This document shows, piece after piece, positions 34,783 to 43,249 of a stretch of DNA of 64,000 nt. A program made the translations under genes and the position numbers. Source of the stretch: Hydrogenimonas sp. (GTDB lineage Bacteria > Campylobacterota > Campylobacteria > Campylobacterales > Hydrogenimonadaceae). How positions within the stretch are numbered: position 1 is the stretch's first letter; every line of letters begins with the position of its first letter. Under the pieces are notes generated by a model that saw only the letters and a program-made list of their open reading frames with translations, did no database searches and was not told the DNA's origin. The DNA lies in assembly GCA_003945285.1 (NCBI GenBank), contig AP019005.1:1364001-1428000 (forward strand), given 5' to 3'.

Positions 34783-35304
34783 TTACAGAAGCTCATCCAG
34801 AAGCCTCTCTACCGAAACTCCTCTCTTCTTAGCTTCATCCATAAGTTTCCTGCCGGTTTCGAAAGGAAGGTACATCAGAGCTCTCCAATCTTCATGCTCC
34901 TCTTCCCTCATTTTGTCGTAAAGCCTCTGCATCTCGACTCTCTTCTCTTTCTCAACAGGACTTCTTATAGATTTGTACTCGACAAGTTCCCCATCTTTGT
35001 ATACACCTGAAACTTCGGCATAAACCCAGTAATATCCCCTGTCTTTACGCAAATTCTTGACATAGCCGCTCCAGCTCTTTTGGGCTTTGATGGTATCCCA
35101 TAGCTCTTTATAGACAGATTTCGGCATATCGGGATGGCGTAGAATGTTGTGCGGCCGACCTATCAGCTCTTCGCTGCTGTAGCCGGAAATTTTTGCAAAC
35201 GTATCGTTTACATATGTAATTACACCTTTCAGATCGGTTCTGGAGATTATCACCTCATCTTCGGGTACTTCAGTCTCTATAAACATATCGAACGTAATAT
35301 CCAT
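34783..35304 (-). CDS. PAS-domain energy-taxis sensor, CetB/Aer-like
   Basis: The 173-residue cytoplasmic protein has one PAS domain (about 14-120) with ISRTDLKGVITYVNDTFAKISGY, PHNILRHPDMPKSVY and YYWVYAEVSGVY, the pattern of flavin-binding Aer-type PAS domains. The rest is a short helical tail with no methyl-accepting or kinase domain. In Campylobacter the stand-alone PAS protein CetB works with the transducer CetA in energy taxis; the match in size and motifs suggests the same here. No cetA-like gene lies in the window, so the assignment is moderate. It is monocistronic. Confidence 0.8.
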   Translation of the reverse strand: MDITFDMFIETEVPEDEVIISRTDLKGVITYVNDTFAKISGYSSEELIGRPHNILRHPDMPKSVYKELWDTIKAQKSWSGYVKNLRKDRGYYWVYAEVSGVYKDGELVEYKSIRSPVEKEKRVEMQRLYDKMREEEHEDWRALMYLPFETGRKLMDEAKKRGVSVERLLDELL

Positions 35305-35366
35305 CCTGGCCCCTTTTTATACCGTTCCCTATATCTTATCTCTCGGACATCATCCGAATATTATCG

Positions 35367-35390
35367 CTGACCTTACGCAAAATATGTCAG
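35367..35390. repeat. 24-base hairpin repeat, copy 2
   Basis: It starts CTGACCTTACGCA and ends ATATGTCAG. Compared with copy 1 at 24740, the paired outer base changes from T-A to C-G on both sides, so pairing is kept. Confidence 0.6.
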
Positions 35391-35473
35391 CCCTTGGAAC
35401 ATACGGCTTTTTTCATACACTCAACGGATAATTATATCTTTTTTGTTTTGAATCGGATTTGACGTGAGTCAAC

Positions 35474-35497
35474 ATAAAAGGCGGCTTCACGGCCGCC
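35474..35497 (-). terminator. Intrinsic terminator of the gap operon
   Basis: On the minus strand GGCGGC pairs with GCCGCC around a short loop, followed by TTTTAT. It lies 24 bases after the gap stop codon. Confidence 0.8.
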
Positions 35498-35521
35498 TCG
35501 AAAGGAAGAAAGGTATTGAGA

Positions 35522-36517
35522 TCAGTAAGTGCAGACAAAGTGCATCATATCTACCATGCGGCAGCTGTAACCCCATTCGTTATCGTACCAGGCTATGACC
35601 TTGACGGTTCTCTCACCTACGACACGGGTAAGATCCGGTACGAATGTACAGCTGTAGGAAGAGCCAATGAAGTCGCTTGAGACCCTTTTGTCGTTATCTA
35701 TCTCGATAAGACCCTTGAAGCCCTCTTCGGATGCCTTTACAAACGCTTCGTTCACACTCTCGACACTTATATCTTTTTTCAGGTTGACAGTCAGATCCAC
35801 CACAGATACATCCGCCGTCGGAACACGCATCGCAAAACCGTTGAGATTGCCCTTCAGGTGCGGCATCACCAGGCCGATAGCCTTCGCAGCTCCGGTCGAT
35901 GTGGGTATCATATTCATAGCGGCGGCACGGGCTCGGCGGAAATCTTTCTTATGTTTTACATCGAGCAGGTTCTGGTCGTTGGTGTAGGAGTGTACGGTGG
36001 TCATAAGACCGTTTTCTATACCGAAAGCGTCATCGAGAACTTTACATACCGGGGCAAGTGCGTTTGTCGTACAGCTTGCATTCGAGACTATCGCCTCACC
36101 GCTGTAGCTGTCGGTATTTATATTCATGACATATGTCGGTGTATCATCTTTTGCAGGCGCGCTCAGCACCACTTTTTTTACGCTACCCTTAAGATGTTTT
36201 CCTGCCGTCTCTGTCGTCAAAAAGACTCCCGTACACTCGGCGACCACCTCCGCACCGACCGAACCGAAATCGAGCTTCTCTATGTCGCGTTCGCTGAACA
36301 TTCTGACCGGCTTTCCGGCTATCTCTATAGTCTTATCGTCTATCACCCTGGCATCTATTCCGCGGTGTACCGTGTCATATTTTAGAAGATATTCGAGCAT
36401 ATCCGGTTTTGCCGTAGTATTGATCGCCACGAGCTCCATATCGTCACGTTCCATCACTATCTTTATAACGCAAAGACCGATACGACCGGTTCCGTTTACC
36501 GCAACTTTGACTGCCAT
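35522..36517 (-). CDS. gap: Glyceraldehyde-3-phosphate dehydrogenase
   Basis: The 331-residue cytoplasmic enzyme shows the NAD-binding start VAVNGTGRIG, the catalytic cysteine in SNASCTTNALAP, and the HSYTNDQNLLD and NEWGYSCRMVD segments. It interconverts glyceraldehyde-3-phosphate and 1,3-bisphosphoglycerate; in autotrophic Campylobacterota it would mainly run toward sugar synthesis. ATG 36517 is chosen because AAGGAG overlaps the in-frame GTG at 36523. It follows ackA by 43 bases on the same strand and is followed by a terminator. Confidence 0.96.
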   Translation of the reverse strand: MAVKVAVNGTGRIGLCVIKIVMERDDMELVAINTTAKPDMLEYLLKYDTVHRGIDARVIDDKTIEIAGKPVRMFSERDIEKLDFGSVGAEVVAECTGVFLTTETAGKHLKGSVKKVVLSAPAKDDTPTYVMNINTDSYSGEAIVSNASCTTNALAPVCKVLDDAFGIENGLMTTVHSYTNDQNLLDVKHKKDFRRARAAAMNMIPTSTGAAKAIGLVMPHLKGNLNGFAMRVPTADVSVVDLTVNLKKDISVESVNEAFVKASEEGFKGLIEIDNDKRVSSDFIGSSYSCTFVPDLTRVVGERTVKVIAWYDNEWGYSCRMVDMMHFVCTY

Positions 36518-36560
36518 CTGCACTCCTTGAAGTTTTTTTTTACAAGTTCTTTTAAACGGA

Positions 36561-37685
36561 TTATAACCGACCGTCGCTTAAAAGTGCTTCGGTCTCCCTG
36601 GCGATCTGCAGCTCTTCGTCCGTCTTGATCACAAAAATCCGGGAACGGCTTGTGTCTTTGGAGATGTCGGTCTCCCCTGCTCTGTTTTTGGCCATATCCA
36701 GTTCGATCCCCAGATTTTCCAGACCGCTACATACCATCTCTCTTATCTTTGGGCTGTTCTCCCCTATTCCGGCAGTAAAGACAACCGCGTCAACCCTACC
36801 CAAAAGAGCGAAGTAGGCACCTATATATTTTCTGACTCTTCTGCTGTATATCTTCAAAGCCGTCTGCGCCTCGGCCGACTTGTCTGCTGCCGACTTTTCG
36901 ACTTCACGCATATCGTTGTATCCGCAAAGCCCCTTCAGTCCGCTCTCCTTGTTGAGTATCTTCCCGGCATCCACTCCTTTCTCTTCAAGGAAAAGCGGAA
37001 TCTCCGGGTCCAGGTCTCCGCATCTGGTACCCATAACCAGACCCTCCAGCGGTGTGAAGCCCATAGAGGTATCGATGCTGCGCCCATTCTCGATTGCGCA
37101 TGCACTGGCTCCGTTTCCAAGATGCAGTGTTATGACATTCAGCGACTCCCTTGGACGTCCGAGAAGCTTGGCGGCCTCTGCGAAGATATATGAGTGTGAT
37201 GTTCCGTGAAAGCCGTAGCGCCTTATACCGTAGCTGCTATATAGTTCAAGCGGTATCGCATACAAAAAGGCCTCTTTGGGCATACTCTGGTGAAAAGCTG
37301 TATCAAAAACCGCTACCTGCGGAACATCCGGAGCGATTTTGCGCATCGTAAGAATACCCTCTATATTTGCCGGATTGTGCAGCGGGGCAAGGGGTATGAG
37401 CTCCCGCAGGGCTTCTATCACCTTCTCATCGACCAAAACCGGATCGGTAAACTTTTCACCTCCATGAACAACCCTGTGTCCCACCGCATCCAGAGAGTCG
37501 AAAGAGCCGACAACGCCGCTGCTTCGAAGCCTCTTCCCGACTACTTTCAACGCTTCCATATGGTTTTTTATGCCGCTTTCGGACTCTCCTATACGCTCCA
37601 CGGCCCCGTAAGCAACCTGCTTTTCATCGACAAAAAGTCTATACTTAAGCGAAGAGCTTCCGGCGTTCAGAACAAGCACCTTCAT
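36561..37685 (-). CDS. ackA: Acetate kinase
   Basis: The 374-residue enzyme converts acetyl phosphate and ADP to acetate and ATP, or the reverse. The signatures are VLNAGSSSLKYRLF at the N-terminus, FDTAFHQSMP and GFHGTSHSY in the middle, and FTAGIGENSPKIRE near the C-terminus. It is slightly shorter than typical 395-400-residue enzymes. The ATG at 37685 overlaps the pta stop (ATGA), so the two enzymes of the Pta-AckA pathway are translated together. Confidence 0.95.
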   Translation of the reverse strand: MKVLVLNAGSSSLKYRLFVDEKQVAYGAVERIGESESGIKNHMEALKVVGKRLRSSGVVGSFDSLDAVGHRVVHGGEKFTDPVLVDEKVIEALRELIPLAPLHNPANIEGILTMRKIAPDVPQVAVFDTAFHQSMPKEAFLYAIPLELYSSYGIRRYGFHGTSHSYIFAEAAKLLGRPRESLNVITLHLGNGASACAIENGRSIDTSMGFTPLEGLVMGTRCGDLDPEIPLFLEEKGVDAGKILNKESGLKGLCGYNDMREVEKSAADKSAEAQTALKIYSRRVRKYIGAYFALLGRVDAVVFTAGIGENSPKIREMVCSGLENLGIELDMAKNRAGETDISKDTSRSRIFVIKTDEELQIARETEALLSDGRL

Positions 37686-39763
37686 GAGCTGCCCGCCTGA
37701 ATCGCTGTTATCGCCACGGTGCTGACTATATCTTCCACGCTGCATCCGCGGCTCAGGTCGTTGACAGGTTTTTTCAGACCCTGGAGTACCGGCCCTATGG
37801 CTATCGCTCCCGTCGAACGCTGTACCGCTTTGTAGGTGTTGTTACCTGTATTAAGGTCCGGGAAGATGAAGACGGTCGCCCTTCCTGCCACTCTGCTTCC
37901 GGGCAGTTTCCTGCGCGCCACCTCCGGATCTACGGCCGCATCATACTGCATGGGCCCCTCGATCAAAATGTCCGGACGCATCTTTTTGGCTATCTCCGTA
38001 GCTTTGCGCACCTTCTCCACATCGGCCCCCTTCCCACTCTCCCCGGTTGAGTAGGAGAGCATGGCCACACGAGGCTCTATGCCGAACGCTTTTGCCGTAT
38101 CGGCCGAAGAGAGCGCTATCTGTGCGAGCTCCTCGGGGTTCGGGTCGGGCACTATGGCGCAGTCGCCGTATACGAGCACCTTCGTATCCAGGCACATGAA
38201 AAAGATGCTCGAAACAATATCTATACCGGGTCTGGTCTTTATGATCTGAAGGGCCGGTAGAACGGTCTCCCTGGTCGTATGCGTCGCACCGGAAACCATT
38301 CCGTCCGCCAACCCCTCGTATACCATCATCGTTGCGAAATATGTGAAGTTCCGCATAGTCTCTTCAGCACTCTGGGGAGTTGCGCCCTTCTCTTTTCTCA
38401 GCTCGTAGAAGCGGTGTGCGAACTCTTCCCTGTATTCGCTCGTCGACGGGTCCAGAAAGGCCGCTTTCCCGAGATCTATACCGAGTATGCCCGCTCTGTT
38501 CAGAACTCTCTCTCTTTCACCCAGAAGTGTAATTTTCGCTATATCTCTGCGCATCACTATCTCCGCCGCCTGCAGAATCCTGTCGTCTTCGCTCTCCGGC
38601 AGTACGATCCGCCTCTGTGCGGCCGCCGCCGAAGCGTATATCCTGTGCAGAAACATCGCCGGAGTGACTATGTCGGTATCCGCCTGCGCAAGCGACCTCT
38701 CAATCAATGCGGAGTCTACATATCGGGCGAAATGGCCGAGCGCGAGCGCAATCTTTCTTCCGTGCCTTGGGGTCAGCTTCGCTTCGGAACCCTGAACCTT
38801 CATCGCAAGCTCCATAGTGTCGCTCTTAGCGGCTATTACAGCTATCCTGAAATTCTCATCTCTTCTTAGAAGCTCCATTATGTTTTCGGCCGGCTCCAAA
38901 TCTCCTCCTATGACCAGCGCCGAGGCCGCGGGAAAGACCGGAGAGTTGTTCGCGGCATATAACGCCAGGAGTATATCACTCCGATCGGCAGGGACGATCA
39001 CCAGATCTCCGTCCGAAAGCCTCTCGAGAAAATGTTCCGGCCGCATGGCGGCCACAAGGGGTCTGTTTATGGTCCGCTCAAGCTGTTTCGAACTCTTCAG
39101 TATCAGTACCTTCGCATCCGCAGCCTCCAGCAGATCGAGTATCGTCGGTCTGTCTAGCTCCGGTTCGTAAGGTATGGGAAAGCATGGTATACCCCTCTTT
39201 TCACCGATCTTTTTGAGACTGCACGAAAGGGGGTCTGAAACATGGTTTATAAAAAAAGCGAGCGGCTCTACACCCTCCTCTCTCATGGTCCGGCTCCAGA
39301 GCTCTATCTCCTCCTGCGCATCCGAAAGGGGCCTCTCTTTCGCACTCACCACACCGGCTACCGGGGATGAAAGGTTTATGGCTATTTTGAGATTCAGATC
39401 GAAGTCCGCCATCTCCCTGAGCCGCTCATCCGCGAATCCGGCACACAAAACGAAGTCGTAACTCCTCTTCAGGGCTTCATAACGCTCTATTATCACCTCA
39501 TAGAGCCTCTCCTCGTCGCCCTCGGCAAGAAATCTCTCCGCCTCTTTCCGGGTGAGGGCCCACGCCTCGTCACTTTTTTCTTTGAGATCGAAAACCTCTC
39601 TGACCGTCTCTATATCCTCATCTTTTGCGGATGATTCGACAATCGGTTTGAAAAAAGCGATACGTTTGTAGCCTCTTCTGAGAATCTCCATAAGTCCGAG
39701 CGCAACGAAGAGTGTTCCGGCATGTGGCTCCTTCGACAGTACAAACAGAGATCTCGTTTTCAT
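37682..39763 (-). CDS. pta: Phosphate acetyltransferase, long two-domain form
   Basis: The 693-residue protein has the full-length plan: an N-terminal regulatory part related to BioD-like P-loop proteins (SLFVLSKEPHAGTLFVALGL), a DRTGG-type middle region, and the C-terminal catalytic domain from about residue 365 (RRIVLPESEDDRILQAAE, GMVSGATHTT, ILIEGPMQYDAA, LNTGNNTYKA). It converts acetyl-CoA and phosphate to acetyl phosphate. The typical P-loop lysine (GKT/S) is not seen at the N-terminus. ATG 39763 follows GAAGGAG; the TTG five codons upstream overlaps that site and is less likely. Confidence 0.95.
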   Translation of the reverse strand: MKTRSLFVLSKEPHAGTLFVALGLMEILRRGYKRIAFFKPIVESSAKDEDIETVREVFDLKEKSDEAWALTRKEAERFLAEGDEERLYEVIIERYEALKRSYDFVLCAGFADERLREMADFDLNLKIAINLSSPVAGVVSAKERPLSDAQEEIELWSRTMREEGVEPLAFFINHVSDPLSCSLKKIGEKRGIPCFPIPYEPELDRPTILDLLEAADAKVLILKSSKQLERTINRPLVAAMRPEHFLERLSDGDLVIVPADRSDILLALYAANNSPVFPAASALVIGGDLEPAENIMELLRRDENFRIAVIAAKSDTMELAMKVQGSEAKLTPRHGRKIALALGHFARYVDSALIERSLAQADTDIVTPAMFLHRIYASAAAAQRRIVLPESEDDRILQAAEIVMRRDIAKITLLGERERVLNRAGILGIDLGKAAFLDPSTSEYREEFAHRFYELRKEKGATPQSAEETMRNFTYFATMMVYEGLADGMVSGATHTTRETVLPALQIIKTRPGIDIVSSIFFMCLDTKVLVYGDCAIVPDPNPEELAQIALSSADTAKAFGIEPRVAMLSYSTGESGKGADVEKVRKATEIAKKMRPDILIEGPMQYDAAVDPEVARRKLPGSRVAGRATVFIFPDLNTGNNTYKAVQRSTGAIAIGPVLQGLKKPVNDLSRGCSVEDIVSTVAITAIQAGSS

Positions 39764-39774
39764 CGCCTTCTCCT

Positions 39775-41259
39775 TCAAAATTTACAGACCATCTTCCCAA
39801 AAAGAGCTCCCGTCTTTGAAAAGTCGGCAAACTCCCTTCTGAACTCCAGGCGCTTCTCTCTCTTCATTGCACTCATCCGCCCGAGAAGAGCTCTGAACGC
39901 TTCGAGTGCAGCTTCGTCGTAAAGATCGGGCTGCCGCTCCAACGACTTCAGATGTTCGCTCTGCACATCCAGGTCCTGGTGCTTTCCCAAAATGGTCTGT
40001 ATCGACTTCACCCTCTGCATCATCTGCCTGTAGGCCTCTTCATCGAAAATCGGGGAGAAAAACTCCATCATGTAGCGCAGCTTTTTTATATCTATGCGAA
40101 TCTCATGATACCGATGCGCAGGTGACTCTTCATCTATGCGGCTCCCCTTTTTGAGAATCTTGGCATAACGTAGCCTAAGCGCTTTTTTGACCGGAAGGAT
40201 AACCGGGGTCGCAGCCTCCGGAGAGAGCCCCTCTTCCGACGGAGTTTCGGCAAACTTCCCAAGCTCTTCGATCTCCCTGCAGAAAGCTTCACCTAAGAGG
40301 AAATCGTGAAGCCTCTTCCTCTCGCTCTTCTGCCTGGAGATCAGATGCCGCTCCAGCCTATCCAGCGCGTCATGGAGTCTTTTGGGCAACATCTCTCTGA
40401 AACCTTCGATCTCTTCGATATAGACATCCATATCTCGCATCTCTCCCGTCACTCTCATCAAAGAGGCGACTCTCTCTTTGTGCCTTTGGAGCCAGAGAGG
40501 GTCGAAGAGCCCATCCAACTGCGAAAAGAGAGCGCGCATCTTGCGCATCGCCACCCTCAACTGGTGGAGCCGTTCGGGGTCCTGCGACCCTTCAAGAATT
40601 GCCGCCCTGTTGGAGTGTACCGTTTTCACGAGGGAGTAGATAATCGCTTTGAGTGCATGTGCACCGCTCTCGTACGGGCCGAAGCCGACACTGACCGAAG
40701 CTTTCAGAAACTCTCCTCTTTTATCTACCTCTTTCAGAAGTTCTGAAAGCGGGCTCTCTATCGGCGGTATTTTCATCCGCCTGGAGATGGCGCCGTTTGT
40801 AAAAGATGTGTCACCGGTAACTTCGGAGACCAGGATACTCCTGAAAATCTCCGGAAGTTTAAATCTCTCGGCATCTGATTTGCGGGCAAATTCAACCTCC
40901 AGGATATTGAGACCTTTAAGCGGCTTTTTGAAGCTGTCGAGTTCGAAGGTGAGCCCTTCCATACTGAAGACGTAGCGTCTCTTCCTTATGACACCGCCGC
41001 TGTTTCTGTGAAAAGCTTCATCGAATATCTCTTTGGTGATAGGCTCCTCGCTCTCCTCCCTCACCAGACCGCTTCCGCGCTTGACTGTTCGTGTATATAC
41101 GCGGCCGCAACGCCTGTAACGGACCGCTTCGCCTTCTCTTGCGACGAGATAGAACTGCACGATAGAGTAGGATCTGAAGTGTATGGAGTCTCTTTTGAGA
41201 AAACGCTTCATGGAGCAGGGGTATAGCACGAATCTGCGTTCGATTTCCAAATGTTTCAT
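39775..41259 (-). CDS. CYTH-CHAD domain protein
   Basis: The 494-residue protein has an N-terminal CYTH-like domain with the EIERRF signature (ExExR instead of the usual ExExK) and a C-terminal CHAD domain (about 200-480) rich in histidine and arginine, with HQLRVAMRKMRALFSQL, IRIDIKKLRYMMEFF and LGKHQDLDVQSE. CYTH domains bind triphosphate or polyphosphate, and CHAD domains bind polyphosphate. A role in inorganic polyphosphate binding or turnover is likely. It is the first gene before pta-ackA-gap (12-base gap to pta), linking polyphosphate to acetyl-phosphate/ATP enzymes. Confidence 0.88.
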   Translation of the reverse strand: MKHLEIERRFVLYPCSMKRFLKRDSIHFRSYSIVQFYLVAREGEAVRYRRCGRVYTRTVKRGSGLVREESEEPITKEIFDEAFHRNSGGVIRKRRYVFSMEGLTFELDSFKKPLKGLNILEVEFARKSDAERFKLPEIFRSILVSEVTGDTSFTNGAISRRMKIPPIESPLSELLKEVDKRGEFLKASVSVGFGPYESGAHALKAIIYSLVKTVHSNRAAILEGSQDPERLHQLRVAMRKMRALFSQLDGLFDPLWLQRHKERVASLMRVTGEMRDMDVYIEEIEGFREMLPKRLHDALDRLERHLISRQKSERKRLHDFLLGEAFCREIEELGKFAETPSEEGLSPEAATPVILPVKKALRLRYAKILKKGSRIDEESPAHRYHEIRIDIKKLRYMMEFFSPIFDEEAYRQMMQRVKSIQTILGKHQDLDVQSEHLKSLERQPDLYDEAALEAFRALLGRMSAMKREKRLEFRREFADFSKTGALFGKMVCKF

Positions 41260-41280
41260 AAAGAGGATTCTACCATGTTG

Positions 41281-41289
41281 TGTTATAAT
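41281..41289 (+). promoter_or_regulatory. Extended -10 promoter before the DUF234-like gene
   Basis: TGTTATAAT is a consensus extended -10 (TGnTATAAT). No good -35 box is visible. Transcription would start near 41296, after the last in-frame stop and before the unusual start region. Confidence 0.6.
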
Positions 41290-41321
41290 AAACCCACAAA
41301 CGAACCGAAGGAAAGAGAGAG

Positions 41322-42212
41322 ATAGAAAAGTTCCGCTATTTTTACAGCCATTTCCCCCATCTGGAGATAGAGCATCTCATAGAGTACTATGCCGTCTTCG
41401 GAGGTCTTGAAGAGCATCTCACCCTAAACTTCAGCGACTCGCTGGAATCTTCCGTAAAAGCTTCGATACTGGAGCGCTACACCTTTTTGAAAACCAAAGT
41501 TTTACCCCCTCCCTGCCATGAACCGAAAAACAGAAGGCTGCTCAAAGCGGTCGCCGTCTCGGACGGAAAGGCGATAAACGTATTTCGTCGCGCAGGATTG
41601 AACAGAGGCGACGGATACTCCACCTGCAGTGAAATGAGGAGGATCGGCATACTCTACGAAGAGCACTCGAGAGAGAGCATGCCTCCCGCGGTACCGGGTG
41701 CGAAAAAGAGAAAAGAGGAGCGCGGCTACACCGTACAGCCGAAGATCAGATTCGTACACCCCTTTCACAGATTCTGGTACACCTTCGTCGAGCCTCACGC
41801 CGAAGAGATTGAAAAAGGCGACTACCGCGACTTTTTCGAAGATATGCGAAACTCTTTCGACAGGTATGTCAGTTTTACCTTCGAAGATCTCTCCAACGCC
41901 CTGATAAAGAGAGCTTTCGAGACGGAAGACCCCATCTTTGAAAAGGGGAACTACTGGGACAGGCACAACGAGTTCGACCTTGTAGCCAGAACCAGGGACG
42001 AGAGGGTGATAGTGGGAGAGTGCAAATGGAAAGGGCACAAGATCTGCAAAAGTCAGGTAAGCAAGCTCAGGTCGAAATGTGAGCGCTCCGGCCTGAAACC
42101 GGACTACCTCGCCCTCTTTTCGAAGAGCGGTTTCAGCAAAGAGCTCAAAGGCTCGGACGACCCGAATCTTCTCTGTTTCGACCTGGAGGATTTCGAAAGG
42201 CTTCTGGCATGA
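41322..42212 (+). CDS. DUF234-like protein with PD-(D/E)XK-type motif and no standard start codon
   Basis: The coding frame continues well upstream of the first ATG (41487). From 41322 it reads IEKFRYFYSHFPHLEIEHLI, then EYYAVFGGLE, which looks like a genuine protein N-terminus. There is no ATG, GTG or TTG in frame between the upstream stop (TAA, 41289-41291) and 41487. The ATA at 41322 has GAAGGAAAGAGAG before it, so ATA may be the start. The 296-residue product has a C-terminal region with NEFDLVARTRDERVIVGECK: the D and the ECK fit a restriction-nuclease-like PD-(D/E)XK site, as in DUF234. It overlaps the kinase gene (ATGA). Function unknown. Confidence 0.65.
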   Translation: MEKFRYFYSHFPHLEIEHLIEYYAVFGGLEEHLTLNFSDSLESSVKASILERYTFLKTKVLPPPCHEPKNRRLLKAVAVSDGKAINVFRRAGLNRGDGYSTCSEMRRIGILYEEHSRESMPPAVPGAKKRKEERGYTVQPKIRFVHPFHRFWYTFVEPHAEEIEKGDYRDFFEDMRNSFDRYVSFTFEDLSNALIKRAFETEDPIFEKGNYWDRHNEFDLVARTRDERVIVGECKWKGHKICKSQVSKLRSKCERSGLKPDYLALFSKSGFSKELKGSDDPNLLCFDLEDFERLLA

Positions 42213-43243
42213 ACGAATTCAGCCTCCCATCCTCAATGAAAGAGGGCGAAAAAGAGACGCTTCTGACGCAGTTGGAGAGTCTGATCGAACAGACTTACAA
42301 CGTAGAGAAGGAGTATATAGCCCTTACAAACTCCTATAACCAGCTCCAAGCTCTCATAAAACAGATCATAGAGGTGCTGCCCAACGCTCTCTGGGTACTG
42401 AACGAAGACGGCTCCATATTTTTGCACAACAGCGAAGCCGAAAGGCTTGACGGGCTGCTGGAGCTGATCGACCTTGCGTCCAAAGAGGCCGAGATCCCAT
42501 TCAAGGAGCGTTTTTTTCTGGTGAAAATATCGACGAGCGAATCGAAAAGAATCGTCAGTGCGACCGATATAACCGAACAGAAGAGAAGAGAGAGGCTCGC
42601 TTCGATGGGTCAGATGGCGGCACACCTGGCACACGAGATAAGAAACCCGATCGGCTCCATAGCTCTTCTGGTCTCCTCTCTTTCTAAGCGTGTGGTTCCG
42701 AAAAACCGGCCGATTGTGGATGAGATAAAGCGCTCTCTCTTCAGGGTGGAGAGAATAATCAAAAGTACGCTGATGTACTCAAAGGGTGTAAATCCTGTCA
42801 TCTCGACGATTCCGCTTGAGAGGATAGAGAGGGAGTGCCGCGCGGCGGTGGACTCCTACAGTTACACAAAGCCGATCACCTTCCATTACGACTTCGTACC
42901 GGCCACACTCGAGGCCGATTTGAACCTCCTCTCCCTTGCGCTGCAGAATTTCATCTTCAATGCAATCGATGCCGTAGACCAGAGCGACGACGAGAGCGGG
43001 GATGTCTGGATAAGATGCGTGGATGATGGGGAGTTTTTGTCGTTTCATATCGAAGACAGCGGTACCCCGCTGGAAGATAGCGACAGAATCTTTGAAGCGT
43101 TCTACACCACCAAGACCAAAGGCAACGGCCTCGGCATGGCTCTCGCGCGTCAGATCGTAGAGGCCCACAAGGGAGAGATAGTCGTACAGAAAGAGCCGAA
43201 GCGGTTCACGATCATCCTGCCGAAGAGAGAACCCTCGACGTAA
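42209..43243 (+). CDS. flgS: NtrB-type sensor histidine kinase, probably FlgS
   Basis: The 344-residue protein is soluble (no membrane segment). It has an N-terminal coiled coil and PAS-like region, then the dimerisation domain with HLAHEIRNPIGSIALL (H142) and an ATPase domain with NFIFNAIDAV, EDSGTP and TKGNGLGMALARQI. This arrangement and the H-box closely resemble FlgS, the cytoplasmic kinase that, with FlgR, drives sigma54-dependent flagellar genes in Campylobacter and Helicobacter. No flgR or flagellar gene is in the window, so the name is a best guess. It overlaps the upstream gene by four bases and converges with the EAL/HDOD gene, leaving a six-base gap. Confidence 0.75.
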   Translation: MNEFSLPSSMKEGEKETLLTQLESLIEQTYNVEKEYIALTNSYNQLQALIKQIIEVLPNALWVLNEDGSIFLHNSEAERLDGLLELIDLASKEAEIPFKERFFLVKISTSESKRIVSATDITEQKRRERLASMGQMAAHLAHEIRNPIGSIALLVSSLSKRVVPKNRPIVDEIKRSLFRVERIIKSTLMYSKGVNPVISTIPLERIERECRAAVDSYSYTKPITFHYDFVPATLEADLNLLSLALQNFIFNAIDAVDQSDDESGDVWIRCVDDGEFLSFHIEDSGTPLEDSDRIFEAFYTTKTKGNGLGMALARQIVEAHKGEIVVQKEPKRFTIILPKREPST

Positions 43244-43249
43244 CCTTTG

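Noticed and set aside
35522-41259. Genes for tRNAs or rRNAs in the housekeeping part
   Set aside because: Gaps are too short and no cloverleaf-like sequence was seen; none was found elsewhere in the window either, although a covariance search was not possible.
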